Part shown: positions 34,730-44,859 of the stretch, one piece after another
Position numbering within the stretch: the first letter of the stretch is position 1
Layout: each line of letters opens with the position of its first letter
Assembly (NCBI GenBank): GCA_033725935.1
Contig: MU867073.1
Coordinates: 310,001 to 374,000 of the forward strand
Direction of reading: 5' to 3'
DNA from: Cladorrhinum sp. PSN259
Taxonomy: Eukaryota; Ascomycota; Sordariomycetes; Sordariales; Podosporaceae
Length of the DNA stretch: 64,000 nt
The notes under the pieces: generated by a model
Seen by the model: only the letters and a program-made list of their open reading frames with translations
Databases searched by the model: none
Told to the model about the DNA's origin: nothing
Translations under genes and position numbers: made by a program

Positions 34730-35922
34730 AATGCGGTTCACCGTCCCTCTGCAAAATTTTGCCAAGAATTAATTGTGGTGAAGTTGATGAGGGGACAAAG
34801 GGTAGAAAGTAGCGTAACATATCCGCTGCAAACGGTCCTGAAGAAAACCAGGATCCTTGCATAACGCTCGTGCTTCCAATGACGACAAGCTTGTGGACCA
34901 AATGACGTCGAAAGGAATGAACTGTTTCTAGGCCCACTTTTTTGTGGACTTCTCTGGGAGCTGTGGGGTTAGAAGACGGTGACCCTTCCGTCTTCCACAG
35001 ACACGTTCCTTTTTTTAACCCCTCGGCGACAGAAGGGGCTATTTATTACACTCGAGGTGGTGAGAATCGCTTGCATCTGGGATATAGTAGATAGCTAGTG
35101 GCAGGCAGTAATGAGGTCTGCCCGCATCCATTCCATGGGCGGGGGTTATATGCGGTTGTCGTATGCAGTATGCAGGGCTCTCTGCTGTAGTGTACGTCCG
35201 GTTTCTCGAGTTTTACTACCGTGTGATTTTTCAAGTCAGATGTCCATCATGCGGAGTGGATTGGACCCTGCATCGGCTTCAGCATGTTGGTGGTTTTTGG
35301 CCTCTCGGTGGTTTGCCGCGGACACCCATGCGTGTAACCCCGCAGGGCCGGTTGTGATGAGATTCGCAACCAAAAAAAGGTCAGAGAACTGTTTGCTGAT
35401 ATCGTGCGCGAGGTGTACGGCGTAGTTTGAGGAAACCTAATCAGCCCATTCTGTCGTCACTTCCGGCGGAGGTTCAAGCATTGTTGGATACGGAATAATT
35501 GGCTCCTCGTCTTGTCACCAGCGTCGCCATCATCGGATGAAACATCGCTTGAACACTTTTCCGTGGTTGAATGATCTCCTAAGCTGTATAGCTGGGAATA
35601 CACCTAACCCATCAGACGTAGGTCAGAGGGAGGAACTAGGAAGAATGCCTAACAGTTGATATACGGACTCGGTCCCTGCAAAGTGCCGGTTGGGCCTTTT
35701 TGGGAATCCAGGTTTTGACGAAACCGATGAATCTAACCGATGAAGGCGATGCCGGCTGCCTTTCCTGGATCGGATAATATCCGGTTCGACCAAGGGGTTT
35801 TAAGAAAACATGATACTCGAAGAATGCGGGAAGCAAGGTAAGCAAATGGAGGGCACAAGCCTCTGAGATCAAATGATAATTTAATAATTATCGTCATTTT
35901 TATCAAAAGAAGGAGAATGTTT

Positions 35923-36201
35923 TTAGGTTGTGGCACACATGGACACGAGGAACAGACCAATGACGAGTGCTGGGCTCCATAGCGAGTGCTCCTCAACGGC
36001 GGCACTGAAGATCCGGGATACAAGGATCACCTCGTTTAAAACGATACCTGGGTACATGCTTAGCTTTAGTACCCCTGTGCTTGCCAAGAAGGCAGAGGGA
36101 GGTATCGAAATAAGTATATTCGACCCAAGAGGAAGGCAGATGTAAATCACTAGAAATGCAAGTTGCAGTGGTTGAAGAGTTGGTGATCTAGATGGTTTCA
36201 A
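35923..36201 (-). CDS. Orphan small membrane-like ORF (hypothetical or relic)
   Basis: A minus-strand frame of 92 residues with three hydrophobic stretches: LAFLVIYICLPLGSNILIS, TGVLKLSMYPGIVLNEVILV and WSPALVIGLFLVSM. The frame stays open upstream of the ATG for some distance. No family is recognised. The composition differs from the neighbouring random ORFs, which are mostly Ser/Arg/Pro-rich. It could be a small membrane protein, the last exon of an unspliced gene, or the decayed remnant of a transporter-like gene. Coding status is uncertain. Confidence 0.25.
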   Translation of the reverse strand: MKPSRSPTLQPLQLAFLVIYICLPLGSNILISIPPSAFLASTGVLKLSMYPGIVLNEVILVSRIFSAAVEEHSLWSPALVIGLFLVSMCATT

Positions 36202-37817
36202 GATGTTCTGGAACTCGATATTTTACATTTGGCCGACAGGTACCGGGTTGATTCATTTAAGTTCTTCAAAGTTGCGTCACACATATGACGTCTGAGCTGG
36301 GGACCCTGAACTACGGGAAGTCACTCACCCCATTACCTCAAAAAAACATTCCGGCGTAGGGGGGAGGGAGGATGCAAGGGAAATGAGAGAACTCGATACA
36401 AAAATCCACAATAGAAAAAAAAAAGGAAATCGCACGAGCGGTATCTTCGCAGGTTGTGTGGTCGTCGGGTCAAGAGAACCTGGAACAAAGGGCGGCGTTG
36501 TAACGCAGGTTGAGTGAGAGTGAGAGAGAGGCTGGAAGCTTCTTGTTAATGAAACCCCACGCCTTTCCCTCGGCGCCGCAGCAAGGTGAGCCAGTTTCGA
36601 CCGACAACGCTATTTAGCAGTTGTTGCCGGATCTTTGTTCCCACTAGGCACTTTTCTCCACCATCCACCACTACGGGCTGCTACACAACCAGCCCAACTG
36701 GCAACTGCATAGACTTGGGTGGTCCACGGTCGAAGAAGCTCGCGCTTGCCCTTTTGCCCGGTACAGATTACTTAGGAGTCTCATCTCACTCAGGCTGCCA
36801 GTGACGGAGTAACAACCGTGACCCTCACCATTGGCAACGGCCCCGCCCTCCACTTTCTCAACTCCTCATTCCTCACCCACCCCTCGAATCCAATCCCCGC
36901 TGTAATAAAAAAAATCACCCCTCCATACCTAATATTTGCTGGAGCCTTAACATCCTTTATCATACCCTCACCTCACACACGTACCTAAAACCAGCAACAG
37001 GCTTCATCTCGCCATCTGCTACCTAACCTCCCAGGTGAGTAAAAGAAATTGGACATGGCCCGGATGGCGGATGGGTGGCTTCTTCTACCAGCTGTCAGGA
37101 GAAGTATCCAGACCCCACCTTCACCTCACGCACTCCGCATCCAATCCATTCATCCATCAAAAAGTCGCTGGTCCATTTCTCCGTTGACGCGCAAATAAGC
37201 CTCCCGACCCTTCACCCCCTGCCAGCGGTCCCTCTCGCAAAGCCTGCCGTCAGACGCCAGTCGTGTGCAGGTCAGGGCAGCCCCGGTGCAGCCTCCCGTG
37301 TTGGAACCTCCCTCTTCGTCAAAAGCCCTTCAGTCACTGCCAGTCCGTGCTGTTAGACACATACCTGTACCGTAAGCATACCTATCTGCACTTCTGCATC
37401 TGCACCTGGCGCACTCCCCCCTGGCCGAGTCCCCCAGTCGCATCAGAAGAAAAAAGGGAATCCCAGCAGGTACGCCATGTTGTGTGCGCGTGTATCCCTC
37501 CCACCGCGCCTCCACAGAGATTACACGCCTCCACCCCTCCCGCTCGTCCCCGGCGAGCGCCAATGTACTTAATGGCTGGGACCTGTCAAGTGCGGCTGCA
37601 GCCGTGGGCACCTGATCTTTCTGTTGTGGTCCCCCTCGGGCTCTCTTCCCCTTTTGTTATCTACTCCTCACTCGCTTCCCTCATCACATGAACTACCAGA
37701 GGCGTCCCGGTTCGGGCACTCTTGCAGCGATGTCTAGGCTAGAGGATGATGTGGTTGGTAGCATTTACGTCTGTTCCAGATCAATGCTAACGAGGACTGC
37801 GCTGCTAGGAGGACGAC

Positions 37818-38289
37818 ATGCCGGACTTTGGAGACCACGTCGACAACGGGATCTTTTCCCAGATCCTGGAGATGGATGAGAGCGACAGCGACCGCGACTT
37901 CAGCATGCCCCTTGTCTCCAACTTCTTCGAGCAAGCCTTGGAGACCTTCGATAACATGGACGAGGCCCTGTAAGTATCGCACCACAGCAACCACTTCATC
38001 CGTCTTGAATAATCACTGCGGCTTCTAACTGGTATACAGAGCCACCCAAGACCTCCTCACCCTTTCGAACCTCGGCCACTTTCTCAAGGGATCTTCGGCA
38101 ACTCTGGGATTTAACAAGATTCGAGACTCATGTCAGATCATTCAGCAGTACGGCAACGGGTTCAACGTTGAAGGGACACAACAAGTCGACAAGGCAACCT
38201 CCATAAAAAAGATCGAGGATGCCATCCGCAAAGTCAAGCTTGATACTGCTGAGCTAGAGAAGATGATGAAAAAGTTCTTCAACTACTGA
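37818..38289 (+). CDS. hpt-1: Histidine phosphotransfer protein HPT-1/Ypd1
   Basis: Exons 37818-37969 and 38040-38289 with a 70-nt intron (GTAAGT donor, ATACAG acceptor) encode 133 residues from the first in-frame ATG. The start MPDFGDHVDNGIFSQILEMD and FFEQALETFDNMDEAL match Ypd1-type HPt domains. The phosphorylated histidine is in LGHFLKGSSATLG (about residue 64). Ypd1 relays phosphate from hybrid histidine kinases to the response regulators Ssk1 and Skn7 (RRG-1/RRG-2 in Neurospora), controlling osmotic and oxidative stress responses. The acidic codons GAG GAC GAC just before this ATG follow a good acceptor (CTGCTAG, with GCTAAC branch point), so an upstream coding exon is likely. One frame-compatible option starts at 37730, with an intron 37751-37808 that would use a weak GTGGTT donor. 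The N-terminus is therefore provisional. Confidence 0.9.
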
Positions 38290-39123
38290 TATGCCCAAAC
38301 TTACACCTCGGCGGTCGATGTCCTTGAAGATCAGGAAACATATCAGTCGGCAACTACCTTGGTAATCAATACCATAGTTTGTTTGGCAGAAGGTGTCACT
38401 TACAGCATATCTGTAATTACGACATGGGGTTGCAAATAGCATTTGGTGGGACTTTAGGTTGTTGGAGGGAGCAATGTGTATTTTCATCATGGGTCTTTGG
38501 ATGATGCCACTCATCTGGAGGACACATTGGTGAAGCTTTAGTTTGCTGGGGTTGCTTTTCCACTCGTTCACTTTCTTGGTCTTTTTTTTTTTCGATTCAC
38601 ATCCTATATTTCAGAGTCTGGACATGTCCTCGTGGTCACATCTTTACGTGAAAGTATATATGATTACTGTACCGGGCTTTGTGGGCGGTCTCGAGTAAAT
38701 CAAGTTTGACGGGCATGGGCAATTAGATTGACTGGTGATATATAATCTGGTGTTTTGCATCTAGGCAAGCAACAGTTGACTAGACTTGAAATCCGATCGC
38801 TATGTCAATTCAGGGGGAGGGGAGGGGCGCACGGACCACAACCGGCTCCCAACCCTCCAATAGGATGATGATCTAACTTTCGGTCTGACTCCTTTGAAGG
38901 ATGGCCCCCGGGTTATCAACTTAGAACGAACAGAGGACCAAGAGGTTTTCAGGAACCGCTCGAATCTAGAACTGCGAAAAGTTCAAAGAATCTCATCGCG
39001 CCAGGCCGTTCAGCATCTCTGCGCGAATTTTGACACCTTCCCTCCCGGAGCTTGAGGCGTCAATCTCACCAGGACCAACGATATCAACACTATATCCTAA
39101 ACAAGCTTTGTACCCCCCAAAAA
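38290..39123. other. HPT-1 to AKAP7-like intergenic region
   Basis: The 3' flank of HPT-1 includes a T10 run near 38582 and AT-rich sequence, followed by the leader of the downstream gene. No ORF with recognisable content was seen. Confidence 0.6.
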
Positions 39124-40023
39124 ATGCCGCCAAAGCCCTCTATACCAACGACCACGGGTACTTCAAGACCGTCACCACCCACTCACTTTCTGTGTATCCC
39201 GCTCGTCACTTCAGCTTCCCGGCCCAAGCTCGCTGCTTCCATCTCAGCTTTCAAGGATGATGTCTGTTCGCCTGACACAAGCAGTTCCGTTGCCTTTCCT
39301 GAAGATGCTATCCGACCTGTCGGGACACTGCATCTGACTTTGGGGGTTATGAGTTTTGCTTCTATCGGCGATAATGGTCAAGAGGGAAATAGCATATCAT
39401 CGGAGGAAAAGGAAAAGAGTCTCGAGAGAGCTAAGCAGCTGTTGAGGGGTTTGAGGTTGAGAGATATTTGGAGAGCGGCGTGTAGAGAGGCAGAGGAGAG
39501 GACTAGAATGCTCAAGGGTGCTGCCAATGAGGTGGTTCAGGGAGAGGAGGAGGAGGAGGAGGAGGATATCAAGATCACTTTGAAGGGTCTGGCAAGTATG
39601 CAGCCTCCGAACAAAACGGCTGTGCTTTATGCACCGCCGGTTGATCCCCACGGTAGACTGTATGGATTTTGTGAACGGGTGAGGGATGTCTTTAGGGAGG
39701 GAGGGGTGATGGGTGATGATGGGGGGAGGCCGCTGTTGTTGCATGCTACTGTTGTCAATACCATATATGTCAAGGGGAATAAGGCACAAAAAGGAAAGAG
39801 AGGAGGGAAAGGGGGCAGAGGAGGTGGAAGAAGAGGAGGAAGGGAAAGATTGACATTTGATGCCATGGGAATTATTGACCGGTACGAGCAACATATATGG
39901 ATGCAAGGGGTTAGATTGGAAGGAGTGGCCATTTGCAAGATGGGAGCGAAGAAGGTGTTGAATGAGCATGGGGAGGAGACGGGGGATGAAAAGTACGAGG
40001 TTGTGGAGGAGGTTGCATTCTAG
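39124..40023 (+). CDS. AKAP7-like 2H phosphoesterase-domain protein
   Basis: Single exon, 299 residues from ATG 39124; an upstream in-frame ATG at 39052 adds 24 residues that lack the family pattern. The domain starts PPTHFLCIPLVTS and has the two HxT motifs that define 2H phosphoesterases: LHLTLGV (His about 70) and LLHATVV (His about 207). It ends with a strand HIWMQGVRLEGVAICKMGA. This is the AKAP7/ASCC1-type (AKAP7_NLS) subfamily. Members with both HxT motifs hydrolyse cyclic phosphodiesters or 2'-5' oligonucleotides or act on RNA ends; the substrate here is unknown. A Gly/Lys/Arg-rich loop (KGKRGGKGGRGGGRRGGR) and a poly-Glu run interrupt the fold. Both motifs being intact suggests an active enzyme. 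Confidence 0.82.
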   Translation: MPPKPSIPTTTGTSRPSPPTHFLCIPLVTSASRPKLAASISAFKDDVCSPDTSSSVAFPEDAIRPVGTLHLTLGVMSFASIGDNGQEGNSISSEEKEKSLERAKQLLRGLRLRDIWRAACREAEERTRMLKGAANEVVQGEEEEEEEDIKITLKGLASMQPPNKTAVLYAPPVDPHGRLYGFCERVRDVFREGGVMGDDGGRPLLLHATVVNTIYVKGNKAQKGKRGGKGGRGGGRRGGRERLTFDAMGIIDRYEQHIWMQGVRLEGVAICKMGAKKVLNEHGEETGDEKYEVVEEVAF

Positions 40024-40653
40024 ATTGAGATATGAAGAGTACATCGTATCGAAAGGCTGTCCCTACTGCCTAGATATTGTATAAATCACATATCATGAAT
40101 GGTCGTTGAAAATAGGTGAACGGGCCCCTAAAGATCGCCAGACGTCGTTCCCATGTTTGGGCCATCCCCTAAAGCTTCCCCTGTAGGGAGCTCGGGCCAC
40201 CCCCACATTACAGTGCAGAACAGGGGCCGGGAACTAGCCGCAAAACCGCCCCCGTTTTAACGCCGAGCTGAGGGCCTGCTGTCCCGCAGGGCGCGCCCCC
40301 AACAACCATTGGGGAAGGCTGAAGCAAACCTCCCCTCCTCGATTTCCAGACTGCGACACATGATTTTCCAGCAGCCTGGAATTGTATACAAAATGACCAT
40401 AAATACCTCGCCACGGACTTCGTGTGATTACCAAGCCCAGGCAGCAACATAAAGGAATTTGGATTCTCGTGTCGGATATATAATCCACGATGAACCCATG
40501 CCATCTATGATGCGCTACCGCTGCACCGTTAACCACCAACAACAGCAACAGCAACAGCAACAGCATTCCAGAACCAGAGCCTTAGCACAAGAGCCTCGCT
40601 AGTCCACATCCAAACACACACCGGCGACGAAAGTAAGCAGAAACGAAAAGACC
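40024..40653. other. Intergenic region before the coiled-coil gene
   Basis: GC-rich in its first half (about 40120-40340), then a CAACAG-type repeat just before 40565 in the leader of the next gene. No gene is recognised. Confidence 0.6.
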
Positions 40654-42431
40654 ATGTCTCCCCCTGAAAAACGACGACCCGTAGCCTCCTCCTCCTCCTC
40701 CTCCACAGCCTCTCCTCGACCCACAAGACAACAACAACAACAACAACAACACCACCCACGCTCCTCCTCCCTCGTCGCAACGCACCGCAATAACACCATC
40801 ACTCCACCCCGTCGAGCAGCCATCAGCCGCGGTTCCTCCCCATCTCCTCCGTTGCAAAAGCCCACAGCACCCTCCTCATCTTCCTCCTCCCTCCTCAGAC
40901 CAACCTCCCCTCATCCATCGCAACCGGCAATAACAGCAGCCTCAACAGCCCTCCGGCAAAAAGACTTGCGCATCCAATCCCTCGAGCGCGAACTAGGCAT
41001 AATGGAGTCTGAACTCACCCGCGAGGCACTCGAAAAAGAATCATCCGCAACGACAACCCACCTGCAAGCTAAATGCGCCGCCTTAGAGAAGAAACTAGCG
41101 GAGCAGCAAGAAGCGATCAATCTCATTACTAAATCAGAAAGCATCCTGCTGCGGCGGAGCAACCAGGAAATTCTGCGGAGAGACGAGGAGATTCGCGAGC
41201 TCAGATCACAAGTTAGGGGCCTAAAGGAGTGGGTGAGCAACAGTACGAGGTCGGACGAGTGCACGCAGACTAGTGATGAAGTATTTGGGGAGGGGATGGC
41301 GAAGCTGGGGAATGGACTGCAGAATTGGGTGTTGGTCAATTTTAGGAGGAATAAAGTTGGTGAGTTTCTTGGTTTTATTTTTTGGTTTCTTTACCAGGGG
41401 GTTGGTTGGTATAGGGAGAGAGATGGCTTTGCTCGTTCTATGAGACGGTCTGGATGTCCAGGTAGTTCAGACTGGGAGGGAGGAGGTCAGCATGTGAGAC
41501 TGTTTGTCGTCTTCATTGCCCTTCTACACCTCGGCTAGCATCAGAGAAACTAGGACGTTGTTACACAAGAACCTCAATTTTGGCTGAGATCGCACTAGTG
41601 TTTCTCGGTATGGCGAAGGTGTAACAGCATGCTCGAAATCCTTTCTTGCGGGAGCAGAAGAACTCGCGACTGAATTTGTGACTGATATCTTCGGCAGATC
41701 TATCAAATACCCCAGAGGGCGTAATAGCAGAACTGGGAAGGCTGGTCCCCATGCACAAAGACCTGGTGTCTACCTCGAAAATCCACCTTCTTCAATCAGT
41801 TGTGTCACGGTTACTTGTGGAACTCGTGTTCGACACCTACTTTGCTGGCCTACCCAAGGAGGAGGCCCGGCAACTTACAGAGGCTGAGACATTATTGGCG
41901 TCATATGGTAAGACATCTACATCTCCTCGGATCGGATAGAAGATCTCAGCGCCTAACCCGGCAAACATAGGAGCATCTCCCGAGCCAATCAACCAATGGC
42001 GATCCATGACCCTGACAATCTTGCGGAAAGACGGCAACGAGAAGCTGCAAACGAAGACTACAAACCTCGTAGGCACCATTGTGTCACGGGTCAACGAGCT
42101 GTTGGACGCCATGACAGCCACGAAATCGAATGACAACCGGGATCAGGGTCTTCGGGCGCTCATCAGCAGCGCTATCGATTTGTCGAGACTTTTGTCCACA
42201 CAAAGGGCCGTCTTCAATGTCATGATGCCCGAGATCCTTCCACACCAGCGAATCGTGTTTGATGCCGAGACGATGGAAGACATAGGCGGTGAAGACGAAG
42301 ACAGCCTACTCGAGAGAGAAGTATGTTGCGTTACTTTTCCTGGAATCATCAAGCGAGGTGATAGCAGTGGAGGGCATATGCAGTACCGCAACGTGATCTC
42401 GAAGGCGAGGGTTTTGTGCAGTCCAGAATGA
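40654..42431 (+). CDS. Conserved fungal coiled-coil protein, function unknown
   Basis: Three exons, 40654-41359, 41698-41907 and 41971-42431, encode 458 residues. Introns are 338 nt (GTGAGT donor, CGGCAG acceptor) and 63 nt (GTAAGA donor). The first 100 residues are low complexity, with Ser runs and Q7 followed by HHP. A coiled coil follows from about 105 to 200 (ALRQKDLRIQSLERELGIME, LLRRSNQEILRRDEEIRELR). The C-terminal half is helical and looks conserved: LGNGLQNWVLVNFRRNKVDL, SVVSRLLVELVFDTYFAGLP, ISSAIDLSRLLSTQRAVFNV, LPHQRIVFDAETMEDIGGED and a terminal CCVTFPGIIKRGD. I recall similar uncharacterised proteins in other Pezizomycotina but no function. If intron 1 is retained, translation stops at 41538 with a hydrophobic tail. 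Confidence 0.78.
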
Positions 42432-44331
42432 GTTGGGGTACTGGCAACTGCTCGGCACGCCTTCAAACTTAACGCGCAACGTGTGACGATGATCATCTCG
42501 CGTTGATGTGGCATCCTCTATTCGTGGGTTTCACCGGTGGCGGATGCGGGATAGCGTCGTCCACGTCTTCGAGTATGACAACCTAATGTGCCAGGTCATC
42601 GAGCGATAGAATGGCTATTCGCCTCCATTGGCAGAGCAAACCCTATGGCATATTTGGTGATTCCAGAGGCGTGCATGGGCCAAGTATTCTGGCGCCAGGC
42701 TCGGCAACCCTTGAATCCTTTGACCCAGCCTGACCATTCATAGCATACGCATGATTTATTTGCAGGATGTATGTGGCCGAAGTAGCGGTCGCACGAACGT
42801 ATACCTTACAAAGCAGTCAGCTCATTGGACGAGCAGAGCCTCTTAACCCACTCCCCCCCTCCCCCACGGGTTCTTGGAGATTGGACCAGTTCTTCGAAAC
42901 CAGTCATCTCCTGTCTGCTCGTACGAGTTTGTCTCGGGTGCTGTAGCTCCGAGTAGACATATCTGCATCGGCTCGGATGAGATCGATGATGGCTGTGCAG
43001 CGAATGCCAAGCCCGCCTTTTTATCATACCTGTGGACGTGGTCAGCATAGGAGACGTGCTGAATCCATATCACGCATCCAACCAATTCATTTTCCGGTCT
43101 GAGACGATTCGAATAAAAATTTTCGCATAGTGCCGGTGATCTGAACAGTTTGGGCAACACAACCTTTCCAGGCTTGCCACGTACCACCCGTCATTAGCAC
43201 GAGTTTCAACCGATGGGTGCCGCAACTAAACTCAGCATCATGACCGGAGTAGAACTCGAATGTCCGAATTTGCGGTGAAAAGCGGTGGCTTGACTGGCTG
43301 TCAGCTGCTGTCGTGACCGGAGCACCTAGCCCGTTCTGTCGTCAGAAATAAGTTGCGAAGAAGCCTGCAGTTCATGACCCGTGAATCGGGATTTCATGCT
43401 GCTGCACGCTTCTGTCGTTTTACGGGTATAACGCCAGTCAGAAGCCAAGTTCGGGGCTGTCGATTGGATGAATATTTAGCGAGCGAGGGAGATAACGCAA
43501 AAGCGTGGGGATCGAGCCTGTCAGACGACGAGCCGCTGACTGTCCTATCCGGTGGCTTTTCTGGATTTTATGGGTTGTGGTGGTTGTTCCGGCAGATGCA
43601 GTTGGTTTGTTCTGGTGCGATCAGAACTGTCTTGGTAAGACTTGCATCAAGCTTCTCTTCCGAGCAGACGGAAGTGATATCGGGCAGCAGTGAAGACGCT
43701 CCCCGGATGGTCATGTAACCCACAGTGATTGTATCATGCCGTCAAGCTTCACAGCTTGGAGTTCGAGTCAACTGTGACTTTGATGAAAGCTGAAGGCGGC
43801 CCGATCTCACTTGCATCAGGTAGGTACCAATATAGGTATCAAAGATACGGCCGGGGGTGCTTGATCAAATCGCGGGACAATGTAAAAAAAAAGGTCCCAG
43901 TGCTGGAAAGTCTGTCGGCCCAGGTGATAAATAAAAGGCTGATCCGAAACCCCGCCTTCAAAATTTGATGGAACGGGAAGTTGGAACCAAAAACACCAAT
44001 TTCCATAACAGCTTCTCCTCCCCCCCGCCAAATTTCCCTTTCGCCTCAAACCGCAACGCAACACAGCCATCCTTCTTCCCCGCCTCTTCCCCCCATTCTC
44101 TCTTTCCCTTCTGCTTCCGTTCCTCAATCATCACAAGCACACCTCACGCCTGCGTATGTGATTGAAGCACAAAGGCCAATTCCACCTAGCGAACCTTGCT
44201 TCTCCTGTCCTTGCCGCCCTGGCTTCTTTCCCACCACCCGGTGCTGTGCCGTTCGGCTTTAAGCTTGATCCAAAGGCGAGCGGTAGTTGACTGCGAGGCC
44301 CCGCCTTTCCAATTCGATCCAGGACTGCATG

Positions 44332-44332
<1 letters not shown>

Positions 44333-44396
<64 letters not shown>
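44333..44396. repeat. G64 homopolymer next to assembly gap
   Basis: Sixty-four consecutive G bases end just before the N block. This length is unlikely to be exact and may be a read artefact (poly-G is typical of dark cycles in two-colour sequencing) or a real G-quadruplex-prone tract. Confidence 0.9.
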
Positions 44397-44398
<2 letters not shown>

Positions 44399-44408
44399 NN
44401 NNNNNNNN
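44399..44408. other. Assembly gap (10 N)
   Basis: Ten undetermined bases mark a scaffold join of unknown true size. Reading frames crossing it are meaningless. Confidence 0.98.
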
Positions 44409-44508
44409 CACCACCCCGGCCAGGGCCGGGGCGGTTTTTGCTTTTTCCGTCGGGGAGGGTTTGTTTACCTCGCGGCCCACCCACGCCAATTCCAACCAGC
44501 ACGTCAAC

Positions 44509-44511
44509 CCC

Positions 44512-44542
<31 letters not shown>

Positions 44543-44545
44543 AAA
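44509..44545. repeat. C24 followed by A13 homopolymers
   Basis: Two adjacent homopolymers about 100 bp after the gap. They produce spurious proline/lysine-rich frames; true lengths are doubtful. Confidence 0.9.
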
Positions 44546-44859
44546 GATCTCTTGCTGCCCTCTGCAGTCTGCACATTGCCTGCCCGAGCAGCATCAAGCA
44601 CTCGCTTGAATCCGTCCTTCCCGGTTCCTGCCTGGTACTTTCGATAGGAGCTTCTGCTTGCTGTGCAGCCACTTTGCCCTCAAAGGAGCTGTCCTAACAC
44701 CTTTGGGGATCAGAGGGGTCGAGAGTCATCCATCCCCTCCCCCGCATTATCCAATCTGACGAACCCGATCAACATTCCATCCACTCAGAGAGCACTTGCT
44801 CTTCCCCTCTTTTATCGGTTGCTCGCCGCAGCCACCGACGCATCGACCACTCCGCCGTC

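Larger units (their letters stand above)
32531..37817. other. 5.3-kb interval with no confident gene
   Basis: This is the longest gap in the window, between the DUF3984-type gene and the HPT-1 gene. It contains short unremarkable ORFs, a Pol III B-box-like GGTTCGATCCC at 33406, a TACCTAGGTA palindrome at 34720, and one orphan minus-strand ORF (35923-36201) with a membrane-like composition. The final 350 bp probably contain leader exons of HPT-1, because splice-like sites occur at 37468 (donor) and 37723 (acceptor). Confidence 0.5.
42432..44859. other. 2.4-kb interval with assembly gap
   Basis: No confident gene is present. A minus-strand frame at 42843-43187 has a splice-like interior but no recognisable motif. 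The right part holds a G64 run, ten N positions, and C24/A13 homopolymers, so sequence quality is poor around 44333-44545. The leader and promoter of the Cys/His-rich gene lie at its right end. Confidence 0.55.

Noticed and set aside
39397..40044. 215-codon minus-strand ORF opposite the AKAP7-like gene
   Set aside because: Antisense shadow of conserved sense codons containing both HxT motifs; its own sequence is low complexity.
42843..43187. 114-codon minus-strand ORF with an acceptor-like CCACAG inside
   Set aside because: No recognisable motif and no convincing donor/acceptor pair; could be a relic but evidence is too thin to list as a gene.
44131..44697. Pro/Gly-rich ORFs on both strands spanning the N gap
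   Set aside because: They are translations of G/C homopolymers and undetermined bases.
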